Assembly: GCA_045613945.1 (NCBI GenBank)
Contig: JAZLBZ010000091.1
Coordinates: 1 to 54,325, forward strand
Reading direction: 5' to 3'
Length of the DNA: 54,325 nucleotides
Source of the DNA: HGM04593 sp045613945
GTDB lineage: Bacteria; Bacteroidota; Bacteroidia; Bacteroidales; Bacteroidaceae
In this document: positions 25,470 to 34,174 of the stretch, piece by piece
Position numbering within the stretch: position 1 is the stretch's first letter
Layout: each line of letters opens with the position of its first letter
The notes under the pieces: generated by a model
What the model saw: the letters and a program-made list of their open reading frames with translations, nothing else
Database searches by the model: none
What the model was told of the DNA's origin: nothing
Translations under genes and position numbers: made by a program

Positions 25470-26855
25470 ATGGAAAATAACGATATCATTCTACAGGATG
25501 ACATACTCATCGAAGACAACTCCAATAACGAGGAAACTGCCTGGGAACTTCTCATAGACAGAATTATGAATGGCGAAGTTGTACCTGTCATTGGCGAGAA
25601 CATCGTACTCGAAGGAAAGAGAACAGTCAAGAATATTCTCATAAACCATATTGCAGCAAAAGAGGGCGTGGGCAGCAAGCCATGCAGTTTCTCGCAACTT
25701 CTGTACGACAAGGACTTTGCCAAAGGAGAGGAGGAAAAGGAGAAAAAAAGGAAAAAGGACGAGATATATGGACGTTTGAGCCAACTCATCCACAACAACC
25801 AGACAAAGTTCACACCATCTGAAATGCTTAGAAGAGTGCTCTCCATCCAGCAATTCCCATTCATTATTACCACAACCGTTGACTACACGGTGGAGAACAC
25901 TATGCGTGAGATTTGGAAAGAACGTGAAAGAGACCTGAAGGTCCTTGTGTTCAACAACAACCCCAAAGACCTTTCAAGGCTTGGCGACATCTCAAAGGAG
26001 AGTGATATGGAAATACCCACAGTGTATTATATGTTCGGCAAGGCAAACAGCCAGCGCCTGAACAGTTTTGTGGTGACAGATGAAGATATGCTCTCATTCT
26101 GCCAGTCATGGCTCACAGAGGACAAGCACCCACAGAAACTGTCACGCGTGCTGGGAGACAAGTTCCTGCTATTCCTGGGATGTAACTACCCCGACTGGCT
26201 GGTGCGTTTCATCTGGTATTCAATGCGCCAGAAACTGGATAGTTCGGGTATGCTGGTGGATGACGAAGCCGAAGATTCATTGATTGACTTCCTGAACAGG
26301 GTGAATGTGAATACCGAAACCAACCCGGAGTTTGTCATTTCAGAGATTGAACGTCGTGTAAACAAGAGAATGATTGAAGACAACAAATACCGTTTTGAAG
26401 CCCCCAGAGAAAGAACAGACGTATTCATCTCCTATTCAAGAGCCGACGGCGCAATTACAGAGAAGCTGTACAATGCGCTGGACAAGAAGGGCCTGAATGT
26501 ATGGTATGACCGCAAGAACCTGGCTGCAGGTGATATGTGGCTAGAAAAAATCAACACCGCAATCAAAACAACAAAATTCTGTGTGGTACTACTTACAAAA
26601 TCAATGCTGTCACAGGCAAATGAAAGCCATGTCTACCGTAAGGAGTGGAATATGGCTATTGAGCACGCACGTGGAATGAGCAGCAAACGTGGGTTCATCA
26701 TTCCAGTTCTGACAGACGATGTAGACCTATATGATGATGTCCTGGACCTACCCGATGGCCTGAAAGCACACAATGCCTTGTCCTTATCCCTGGGGTGCAC
26801 AATTGAAGACATTGCACAGGGCATATTGAATCGCGTGAACGAACTGGCAAAATAA
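25470..26855 (+). CDS. SIR2-like / TIR fusion protein
   Basis: 461 residues. Residues about 30-290 look like a SIR2-like domain (VVPVIGENI, FIITTTVDYTVENTM, LLFLGCNYPDWLVRF). The active-site Asn expected in TTNYD is replaced (TTTVDYT) and the catalytic His-Gly appears as FG in YYMFGKANS, so this half is probably not catalytic. Residues 316-461 are a TIR domain (DVFISYSRADGAITEKLY, VWYDRKNLAAGDMW, CVVLLTKSML), with a candidate catalytic Glu at 392 in YRKEWNMA. TIR domains of bacterial defence systems cleave NAD or make signal nucleotides from it. The next gene, a STAND ATPase, follows after 15 bases and is the likely activating partner. Confidence 0.87.
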   Translation: MENNDIILQDDILIEDNSNNEETAWELLIDRIMNGEVVPVIGENIVLEGKRTVKNILINHIAAKEGVGSKPCSFSQLLYDKDFAKGEEEKEKKRKKDEIYGRLSQLIHNNQTKFTPSEMLRRVLSIQQFPFIITTTVDYTVENTMREIWKERERDLKVLVFNNNPKDLSRLGDISKESDMEIPTVYYMFGKANSQRLNSFVVTDEDMLSFCQSWLTEDKHPQKLSRVLGDKFLLFLGCNYPDWLVRFIWYSMRQKLDSSGMLVDDEAEDSLIDFLNRVNVNTETNPEFVISEIERRVNKRMIEDNKYRFEAPRERTDVFISYSRADGAITEKLYNALDKKGLNVWYDRKNLAAGDMWLEKINTAIKTTKFCVVLLTKSMLSQANESHVYRKEWNMAIEHARGMSSKRGFIIPVLTDDVDLYDDVLDLPDGLKAHNALSLSLGCTIEDIAQGILNRVNELAK

Positions 26856-26870
26856 ATTAAGAGTTTAGTT

Positions 26871-29800
26871 ATGGAAAATGTTAGAAATGAAAGTAATCCC
26901 TGGTTGGGACTAAAGACATACGAAGAAGGACAAATCTTATACGGACGAACAGAAGAGATAAACACATTGTCCCAGAATATTCTGTTCAATGTACAGACTG
27001 TAATCTATGGCAAATCGGGTATTGGCAAGTCATCAATTCTGAATGCAGGGATATTCCCCATACTTCGCCGGTCAAACTTCTTCCCGGTAAACATCCGCTT
27101 GGTACACAACCAGCCCGAAAAGAGCTACAACGCTCAAATATGGGAATGTGTAATAGACAGCCTAAACCATTTGCGCAAGGAGCGCCTGGCACCCGACGGT
27201 ACAAAAGAGATTCTGAAGAATATTAAGGGAAGACACGAAGAACTGGCAGTTGCAAGTGTCAACGAAAGCCTGTGGGAGATGTTTCACCGAAATGTATTCT
27301 ATGACGATGCCGGAGAACGCATACAACCGGTACTTGTCTTTGACCAGTTCGAAGAGATTTTCACAAGAGAAAAGGATGCAAACAAAGTAACGGATTTCTT
27401 CAATGAGTTGGCCGACCTTATCAACAATGTGGTACCGGCCTATCTCTGCAACAATGTAACACAGGAACAGGAAAGCGCCAACAGTAATCTTGAGACAAAT
27501 GACGATCTTCTTTTAGAAGAGGAATTTGATGCTGCATTTGCCGACTATCTGATGGAGTCAAATTTCCACATTGTCCTGTCACTGCGCGAGGACTTCCTAT
27601 CATACCTTGAACGCAACATTGCAAACATTCCGTTGCTAAAGCACAACCGCTATTGCCTGAAACCTTTAAACGAGGAACAGGCTGCATCAATCATTATGGA
27701 CCCTGCTCCCGGGCTTGTCAATATAGACGTGGCAAAAGAGATTATCAGCAAAGTCACCGGTGTGGGAACAGACAAGTTTGGTTTAGGTGATGAACCCGAA
27801 GTGGAAGTAGATTCAGCCATCCTGTCACTTTTCATGAGCGAACTATATGAAAGGATTCCTGCCGGCTGCAAAACAATAGAGAAGTCGCTGGTTATTGAAC
27901 TTGGAGACAATATCATACAGGGGTTCTACGAGAGAACGATATCAAAGATATCAGCCGATTGCGCCGAGTATCTTGAGTACAAGCTCATCACCGAAGACGG
28001 GCGAAGGGACAGCATCTTTGAGTCACACGTAATAAAGCACAAAGGCTACAAGGCGGCCGATTTGGAATACCTTAAGAAACAGCGTCTTATACGCGAGTTC
28101 CCCTGGAATGACGGCATTCGCATTGAGTTCATCCACGATGTACTCTGCCCCATTATTGTACAACGCAAAGAGGAACGCAAACTCGCCAAAAAGCGACAGG
28201 AAGAGGAACGCCTTAAGGAACTTGAAAGAGAGAGAGTTCTGACAGAGACTAAGAAAAAAGAGGAGAGGTTGAGAAAGAAGAACCGCAACATCATCATCAC
28301 CTCAATAAGCACTTTTGCTGCAGTAATCCTGTTACTCTTGGGCTATCTATACTATGACGTATTGGAATACAAGGAGTATTACGAAACGTATGTTTGGCGC
28401 TATGAGATGCCATACGGTATAAATAGACTATCAAAAAAAGACCTTAAGAACAGGAGTGTATTCTATGAATTCTCAAAAGATGGCCGCAATCCCGCTAAAC
28501 GTTGGAAGAGCATACGTGCTCTCAACAGCACAATGAATCTCACAACAGAGAATGCCCCCGGAACACTATTGGTACCTACAAACAATAATGAAGACGACCA
28601 GGTGAACAGTGCACTAAAAGAGCGTCTGAAGGAAAACTGTATATGGGAAGTTGTAACAGACCAGAGTGGAAAGCAACCCATGCAGGTGAAGTTCTATGAC
28701 AGGAAGCACAAACTTATTTGCTGTTTCTCAATGGTATGCCATATTGAGGGAGACACCCTGCGATATGTAACAGGCCAGTACACTGATGAACACGGACAGC
28801 CAATCCAGTCCAGAAAAAACGGTGCAAGTGTAGTGAAGATAACTTTTGACAAAGAAGGTTTTCGAAGTTTCATAGAGTACTTTGACTCATGGGAGAACAG
28901 AGCAAGAAACTATGACAATGCTTTGGCCCAACGTTACGAATACAACCACCACCCCGACAGCCTGGGACTACTTATGAGATATGGCTCGGCAAATGCAGCC
29001 GGCGAATATGTATATGACAAAGTCGGTAATTCCGGAATGAAAATGACCTACATCAATAGTAACGGAAAATGGTTGCAGACCAAGAGCATTTCTATTGACC
29101 CCGATGGAAACGTATGCCCTGTAAAATACGGTTACTCAATTATAAAGTACGAGTATGACGAGTTTGGCAGAGTGATTAAGCAGAGTTATTTCGATGCAGA
29201 ACATAACCCTGTCGTTAATTTAAGTGATAATACACACTGTTGCAAAATCGTATACGATGAACAAGGCAACATTTGTGAACTATACAACTATGGCATAGAT
29301 GGAGAACTGCAAAGTAATGGCAGGGCCTATCTAAAGAAAAAAGTTGACCCAAATAACAACTGCGACCTGGCTTATACAGAGTATGACCGCGAGGGCAATA
29401 TCTTCAACAATTGCAATTACAGGTTTAAATATGAGGATGAGAGGAACCCTGATAAAATTACAGAGATATACATTGTTGATAGAGACGATAATTGCATTAA
29501 AGATAATGAAGGGGTTTATATCACCAGATACACTTATGATGAAGACGGCAATAGTACAGGAGAGATATACTACGAAAATGACGGTATTACACCAATGCTA
29601 TGCAAGGGTGGCTATGCAGGAGTCAGAAGAGTGTATGAGAATGGCTGGCTCATTGAAGAGTGTTATCTTGACAAAGAGGGATTGCCCACACCAACAACGA
29701 GCGGTTACGCCAAGATTGTCTATTCATACGATAGTAAAGGCAACCGCATTGAAGAGACCTATTATGACAGAAATGACAGGAAGTACTTGGTAGATAGATA

Positions 29801-31466
29801 TTGTTCCATTGTATATAAGTACGATGCATTCAACAATCTTATACAGAAGAACTATAAAGATGAAGATGGCAAAAACGCCAAGGATTACGTTGTCAAAAAA
29901 TACACTTATGATTTCTGGGGGAATCTATTGACAGAAGCAAACTACAAAAGTGATGAGACTACTAGTACTCTGAACGGGGAAAAAATACATAGCATTTGCT
30001 ATGAGTATGACTCATTATTCTATGTCAGCGAAATCAGATACTACAACGAGGAGAATAAATTGGCACAATGCCCGAAAGACACAACCTATTCAATTGTAAA
30101 ATATGTGAATGATGAATATGGGAATAACATTATCACAACATATTATAACAAAAATGAAGATGCTTGTGAAAGTTCAGAAGGATTTCATAAAGCGATAAGA
30201 ACATTCAACACGCTTGGAAATGTAGTTACCGAGAGGTATTATGACTCCGACAAAAACCGTGTTATGCACAGCATTGGCTGTTGGGAAGCCAAAGTAGCAT
30301 ACGACAAGTCATTTATCAATAAGCAATCAGTTATTTCTGGATATGACAAGCAAGGAAATCTGATGAATACTGATAGTGGATGGGCATATAAAACATTCAA
30401 GTACGACAATTTAGGCAACACAATAGAAATTGCATATTTTGACAAGGACAGTATTCCTTGTATAGATAAAGAGGAGAATTGTCACAAGGTAATAAAAGTA
30501 TACGATGGTACAAATGAAATAAGAACCGAGTATTATAAAGATGCTACAACCTTAAGGGAAAAGAACGCTATCATTACTCTAGAGTATGACACCAATGACA
30601 ACCTGATATCTGTATCCTACTATAATGGTGATGGTAGCAATGGAGAGCATGTGGATGGATGGCATTGCAAAAACCTTGTATATGACAACAACAAGAGAGT
30701 TATTGAAGTCAATTTCACTAATGCTGCCGGGCTATCTACTGACGTGAAATATGATGAGTACTGCAACTGTTGCAAGGTAAAATTCTTATATGATGAAAGC
30801 GTAGAAACAGAATGGCGATATATGGCTAACGGTGACAGTATGTGTATAAACGGATACACATCCGGCATAATGTTTGAAGGTGGAATTTACAGTGGATATA
30901 TAGCCAAGGCACGACCACACGGCAAGGGCATGTATATTTCAGCAGATGGAATATCCTACGAGGGAGATTGGCATTATGGAAGCCTGCATGGCAAGGGAAA
31001 ATTTACCTTCAGTAGCGGTTTATACTACATCGGTGACTTTAGTAACAACAAGTTCAATGGTATAGGAAGTTTGTACACAAGCGAGGATTCTCTAGTTAAT
31101 TCAGGTTTTTATTATAAGGATAAATTCTATTGCCCTGTCCTAATAAACATAAATGAGACCACACATAACTCCTACGCTGAAATGTACGGTATCTATAAAG
31201 GTGATGTTATTCTAGAGTATAATGATTTCAATTATTTCAAAGAGGGAAACAAAATAAACGACATCAATAAATTAAGTGAAGAACTCTCTGCCACGCTCAA
31301 GGATGCCCGAGAAAAGAAAAAGTATATTAAAGTTGCGAGAATGGTGGATGGTGAATATGTAATAAAGGAATTCAACTTGCCACCTGGCGAAATTGGAATC
31401 TATATTCAAAGTAATCTCATATCATCTGAGTTCTTAGATAAAATTTATGATGCATATATGAAATAA
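26871..31466 (+). CDS. giant nSTAND ATPase with membrane segment, YD-like repeats, MORN repeats and PDZ-like end
   Basis: 1531 residues. It opens like nSTAND1 proteins (NPWLGLKTYEEGQILYGR), with Walker A GKSGIGKSS at 47-55 and Walker B VLVFDQFEEIF at about 154-164, then a winged-helix-like region to about 440. A charged coiled stretch leads to one membrane span at about 474-496. From about 630 to 1330 come some 16 repeats of about 33 residues of the form YDxxGNxxExxYYD, like YD/RHS repeats. Residues about 1337-1420 hold MORN-like repeats (HGKGMYISADGISYEGDW). The end (about 1430-1515, MYGIYKGDVILEY) resembles a PDZ domain. If the topology holds, ATPase inside and repeats outside, it could sense envelope events and signal to the TIR protein encoded just upstream. 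Confidence 0.85.
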   Translation: MENVRNESNPWLGLKTYEEGQILYGRTEEINTLSQNILFNVQTVIYGKSGIGKSSILNAGIFPILRRSNFFPVNIRLVHNQPEKSYNAQIWECVIDSLNHLRKERLAPDGTKEILKNIKGRHEELAVASVNESLWEMFHRNVFYDDAGERIQPVLVFDQFEEIFTREKDANKVTDFFNELADLINNVVPAYLCNNVTQEQESANSNLETNDDLLLEEEFDAAFADYLMESNFHIVLSLREDFLSYLERNIANIPLLKHNRYCLKPLNEEQAASIIMDPAPGLVNIDVAKEIISKVTGVGTDKFGLGDEPEVEVDSAILSLFMSELYERIPAGCKTIEKSLVIELGDNIIQGFYERTISKISADCAEYLEYKLITEDGRRDSIFESHVIKHKGYKAADLEYLKKQRLIREFPWNDGIRIEFIHDVLCPIIVQRKEERKLAKKRQEEERLKELERERVLTETKKKEERLRKKNRNIIITSISTFAAVILLLLGYLYYDVLEYKEYYETYVWRYEMPYGINRLSKKDLKNRSVFYEFSKDGRNPAKRWKSIRALNSTMNLTTENAPGTLLVPTNNNEDDQVNSALKERLKENCIWEVVTDQSGKQPMQVKFYDRKHKLICCFSMVCHIEGDTLRYVTGQYTDEHGQPIQSRKNGASVVKITFDKEGFRSFIEYFDSWENRARNYDNALAQRYEYNHHPDSLGLLMRYGSANAAGEYVYDKVGNSGMKMTYINSNGKWLQTKSISIDPDGNVCPVKYGYSIIKYEYDEFGRVIKQSYFDAEHNPVVNLSDNTHCCKIVYDEQGNICELYNYGIDGELQSNGRAYLKKKVDPNNNCDLAYTEYDREGNIFNNCNYRFKYEDERNPDKITEIYIVDRDDNCIKDNEGVYITRYTYDEDGNSTGEIYYENDGITPMLCKGGYAGVRRVYENGWLIEECYLDKEGLPTPTTSGYAKIVYSYDSKGNRIEETYYDRNDRKYLVDRYCSIVYKYDAFNNLIQKNYKDEDGKNAKDYVVKKYTYDFWGNLLTEANYKSDETTSTLNGEKIHSICYEYDSLFYVSEIRYYNEENKLAQCPKDTTYSIVKYVNDEYGNNIITTYYNKNEDACESSEGFHKAIRTFNTLGNVVTERYYDSDKNRVMHSIGCWEAKVAYDKSFINKQSVISGYDKQGNLMNTDSGWAYKTFKYDNLGNTIEIAYFDKDSIPCIDKEENCHKVIKVYDGTNEIRTEYYKDATTLREKNAIITLEYDTNDNLISVSYYNGDGSNGEHVDGWHCKNLVYDNNKRVIEVNFTNAAGLSTDVKYDEYCNCCKVKFLYDESVETEWRYMANGDSMCINGYTSGIMFEGGIYSGYIAKARPHGKGMYISADGISYEGDWHYGSLHGKGKFTFSSGLYYIGDFSNNKFNGIGSLYTSEDSLVNSGFYYKDKFYCPVLININETTHNSYAEMYGIYKGDVILEYNDFNYFKEGNKINDINKLSEELSATLKDAREKKKYIKVARMVDGEYVIKEFNLPPGEIGIYIQSNLISSEFLDKIYDAYMK

Positions 31467-31471
31467 TATTC

Positions 31472-31505
31472 CTTGACGGTATGGCAAGCCTGCCATACCG
31501 TCAAG
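31472..31505. other. strong stem-loop after the STAND gene
   Basis: A perfect 15-bp stem (31472-31486 with 31491-31505) and a 4-base loop, 5 bases after the stop. No T-run follows, so it may protect the mRNA 3' end or reduce read-through to the next gene rather than terminate fully. Confidence 0.7.
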
Positions 31506-31533
31506 AAAGTTACCGTCATAATCACTTATTACT

Positions 31534-32775
31534 ATGACTGCACTAATCATTGCAGCCGTTTTGGGGCTCTCCCTTAGCATTGCTGCAAACATTGTATGGA
31601 ACAACAAATACGGCAAGAAATTTATTGACATAACCGTATTGCCATTAAGGAAAAAGTATCGCAACATCTCCGCATTTGGTATGATATTACTAATGGTGGC
31701 ATTATTGGACATTGGAGAGATTTGTGGACTCGCTGATGAGTATATGTGGTTGTTGCTCCCTGCAATGCTAATTTCAAATTACCAAATCCTGTTCGAGCCA
31801 TATTATACAACCGATATAATTGACCGACTTGATGATTTTTGCCTTTATTTGCGTCCTTTTATTTCAGACAATCAACGCGATTGGGGTTGGAAGAGTGAGA
31901 CATTGGAACAAAGCCTTTGCGGTATGTTTAATAAACGTATTGCAAAATGTTTCTGCATAGGCGACCCCAACTCTGCAATGCCAACAACATTGAGCACATC
32001 GGGAATATATGCAACCGACTCGGAGTGGAAAGAGGCTGTAGAGAAGATGTCCGAAAAAAGCAAGATAATCCTGCTTAGGGTAATGGAAACCGAAGGATGT
32101 ATATGGGAAATGAAAAATTGCATAAACAGGCACCTTGACAAAACTGTTTTCTTAATAAATGAAAGCAAGGACTTTGAACTGCTGAAAGGGGTAATTACCG
32201 ATAAAAATATAGAAATACCCAATGTTACGATATCAAACAAGGGATTTATCGCATTATACTACAACGGGAGTAATTGGATCGTTACCTTGCTCAAGAAGAA
32301 CTATGACATCAAACAGTTCATAAACAATTATTTAGAATCCCACAAAGAACTTAGAGAGGAGATCATACAAAAAAACAGGCTGGGGAATATGATCAAGGCT
32401 CCATTCCAACCTATGGAAATCGAGCATAAATGGATGCATTATGCGGCATTCTTCACACAGCCATTTTGGTATATAATATACAACCGTTGGCCAAGATTCT
32501 GGACAACCGTAAGTATAATATATGCAATCATTGCCATAGCGGTATCATTATCTTTGGAAATAACTTATGGCACCGAAGGCTTATTCCTCTTGAGTTGGTT
32601 GTTTTTTGGTTTGGTTTATATGTGGTTTGCTCCCCGCATAACAACAGCATTCAACAAGAATGGCAGCAAACACATTACCCAAAAAGTGAATGCCACGCTG
32701 CTGAAATGGATTTGTGTCTATTACGTGCTACTGTTTTTGTCGGAATTATGCATTCCCGTAAATATTGAAACCTAA
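31534..32775 (+). CDS. multi-span membrane protein with predicted TIR-like cytosolic domain
   Basis: 413 residues. Hydrophobic spans lie at about 2-20, 46-62 and 70-85 before, and about 335-352, 356-372 and 393-408 after, a soluble central region. That region starts with FCLYLRPFISDN and continues through KCFCIGDPNSAMP, YATDSEWKEAVEKMSEKSKIILLRV to GCIWEMKNC. This order (YLRPF, loop, W-x-E-x-V, hydrophobic strand, W-E) matches a widespread bacterial membrane family whose core is predicted to be a TIR-like Rossmann fold. No enzyme activity can be claimed. It follows the STAND gene after 67 bases and may be another NAD-linked or signalling component. Confidence 0.7.
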   Translation: MTALIIAAVLGLSLSIAANIVWNNKYGKKFIDITVLPLRKKYRNISAFGMILLMVALLDIGEICGLADEYMWLLLPAMLISNYQILFEPYYTTDIIDRLDDFCLYLRPFISDNQRDWGWKSETLEQSLCGMFNKRIAKCFCIGDPNSAMPTTLSTSGIYATDSEWKEAVEKMSEKSKIILLRVMETEGCIWEMKNCINRHLDKTVFLINESKDFELLKGVITDKNIEIPNVTISNKGFIALYYNGSNWIVTLLKKNYDIKQFINNYLESHKELREEIIQKNRLGNMIKAPFQPMEIEHKWMHYAAFFTQPFWYIIYNRWPRFWTTVSIIYAIIAIAVSLSLEITYGTEGLFLLSWLFFGLVYMWFAPRITTAFNKNGSKHITQKVNATLLKWICVYYVLLFLSELCIPVNIET

Positions 32776-32876
32776 GCCTCTGATTTCACTAAAGCAGTCA
32801 TGACAGAGAAGAGGAAGAGGTGTAGCAATTACACAGCACTGCAACTATTTTGAATTAAGGAAACTTCGTTGACGAA

Positions 32877-33677
32877 TTGTTGTCCGATGAGTTCATTGAA
32901 GACTTTAACGCACATCTTGAAGAAAAAAAACAGAGTACAAGAAGAAGTAAAATTATGGAAAACACGTTGACAATTCTATTCACAGCCCTACTACCGATAG
33001 CAGTGCTGCTGTTCTACATCTATCGCAAAGACAATAAGTCTCCCGAACCGGTGGGGCTCCTGGCAAAGACATTCTTCATTGGAGTATTGGCTGTGCCCCT
33101 TTCTCTTTGCATATCCACTCCGCTTGAGGCACTTGGAATATACTTTTTGGAACCCACAACCATCACAGGAGCGGTAAGTGTAGCATTCTTTGGTGCAGCA
33201 ATCCCGGAAGAGATTGCGAAATTCATCCTGCTATGGTGGGCTGTACGCAAAAACAGACACTTTGATGAGAAGATGGACGGCATAGTATATGCAGTATGCA
33301 TATCGTTAGGCTTTGCAGCACTTGAAAATATTATGTACCTGTTCACCAACCCCGATTCTTTCATCGAAGTTGGTATTTCCCGCGCACTTTTTGCTGTGCC
33401 CGGACACTTCTGTTTCGGCATCCTCATGGGATATTACTATTCACTTGCAAAATTCACACCTCAGGCACACCGTAGAAACATAGTTCTTGCTTTAGCCGCA
33501 CCAATCATCGTTCATGGAACATATGATGCAATTCTATTCGTGGTTGATGTAGCCCCGGCCCTGTGCGGCATTCTGGTGATTCTGTTCCTTGTATTCTGCT
33601 ACAAGATGTGGAAATACTGTAGCAACAGCATAAAGAAACATTTGCCCGAAGAGAAGATCGACGAGACGACGATTTGA
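32877..33677 (+). CDS. PrsW-family intramembrane protease
   Basis: 266 residues from TTG 32877 (an ATG at 32955 would remove 26 charged residues and start at the first span). PrsW proteases cleave membrane proteins; B. subtilis PrsW starts the destruction of an anti-sigma factor. The family motifs are all seen: EE at 111-112 in AAIPEEIAKF, EN at 150-151 in FAALENIMYLF, His 177 in VPGHFCFGILMGYY and His 213 in IIVHGTYDAIL, all within hydrophobic helices. A C-terminal basic tail ends the protein. With a sigma factor and an anti-sigma-like protein in the same cluster, a regulated proteolysis circuit is possible, although that anti-sigma-like protein has no membrane span. Confidence 0.88.
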   Translation: MLSDEFIEDFNAHLEEKKQSTRRSKIMENTLTILFTALLPIAVLLFYIYRKDNKSPEPVGLLAKTFFIGVLAVPLSLCISTPLEALGIYFLEPTTITGAVSVAFFGAAIPEEIAKFILLWWAVRKNRHFDEKMDGIVYAVCISLGFAALENIMYLFTNPDSFIEVGISRALFAVPGHFCFGILMGYYYSLAKFTPQAHRRNIVLALAAPIIVHGTYDAILFVVDVAPALCGILVILFLVFCYKMWKYCSNSIKKHLPEEKIDETTI

Positions 33678-33765
33678 GAAGACATTTATAAAAAAAAGAG
33701 TACACTGATAGAAATCAACACACAAATTGTTCTATAATATCAAAAACCAAAACAGACAAAGAACA

Positions 33766-34056
33766 ATGAAACAGAATTATGTACCGCAGCCGGTTGATAC
33801 GAGCGATGTACAGTTGCCGGTGGAGTTGGATGAACTTGTAGAGAAGATTGCAAAGAACGTGCACGATGTGTGGGCGCAGAGCCGCATTGAGCAGGGATGG
33901 CGATATGGCAAGGTGCGCAACGATGCTTTGAAGACACACCCCTGCCTTATACCATACGAAGAACTCCCCGAGGTGGAGAAGGCCTATGACCGCGACACAG
34001 CCTTTGGGACATTGAAACTGATAACTAGGTTGGGATTCAAGATTACCAAAGAGTAA
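33766..34056 (+). CDS. stand-alone RyR-domain protein
   Basis: 96 residues from ATG 33766; the frame is open further upstream but this start matches the domain edge. The whole protein is one RyR domain: YVPQPVDTSDVQLP, then KNVHDVWAQSRIEQGWRYG, HPCLIPYEELPEVEKAYDR and LITRLGFKI. It aligns along its full length with residues 232-322 of the protein at 23754. RyR domains are known from ryanodine receptors and occur in bacterial conflict or signalling loci; their ligand in bacteria is not established. A terminator follows at 34078. Confidence 0.9.
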   Translation: MKQNYVPQPVDTSDVQLPVELDELVEKIAKNVHDVWAQSRIEQGWRYGKVRNDALKTHPCLIPYEELPEVEKAYDRDTAFGTLKLITRLGFKITKE

Positions 34057-34077
34057 TATACTTGACAAAAATTCAGG

Positions 34078-34115
34078 CAAGCGACAGGGTTACTTCTGTC
34101 GCTTGTCTTTCTTTA
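34078..34115 (+). terminator. terminator after the RyR gene
   Basis: A perfect 10-bp stem (34078-34087 with 34096-34105) and a T-rich tail, 22 bases after the stop codon. Confidence 0.8.
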
Positions 34116-34174
34116 ACTAATAGTGATAGATTACAGCCGGCAATGCTCTCTATAATAGCAGACTGGAACAATTA

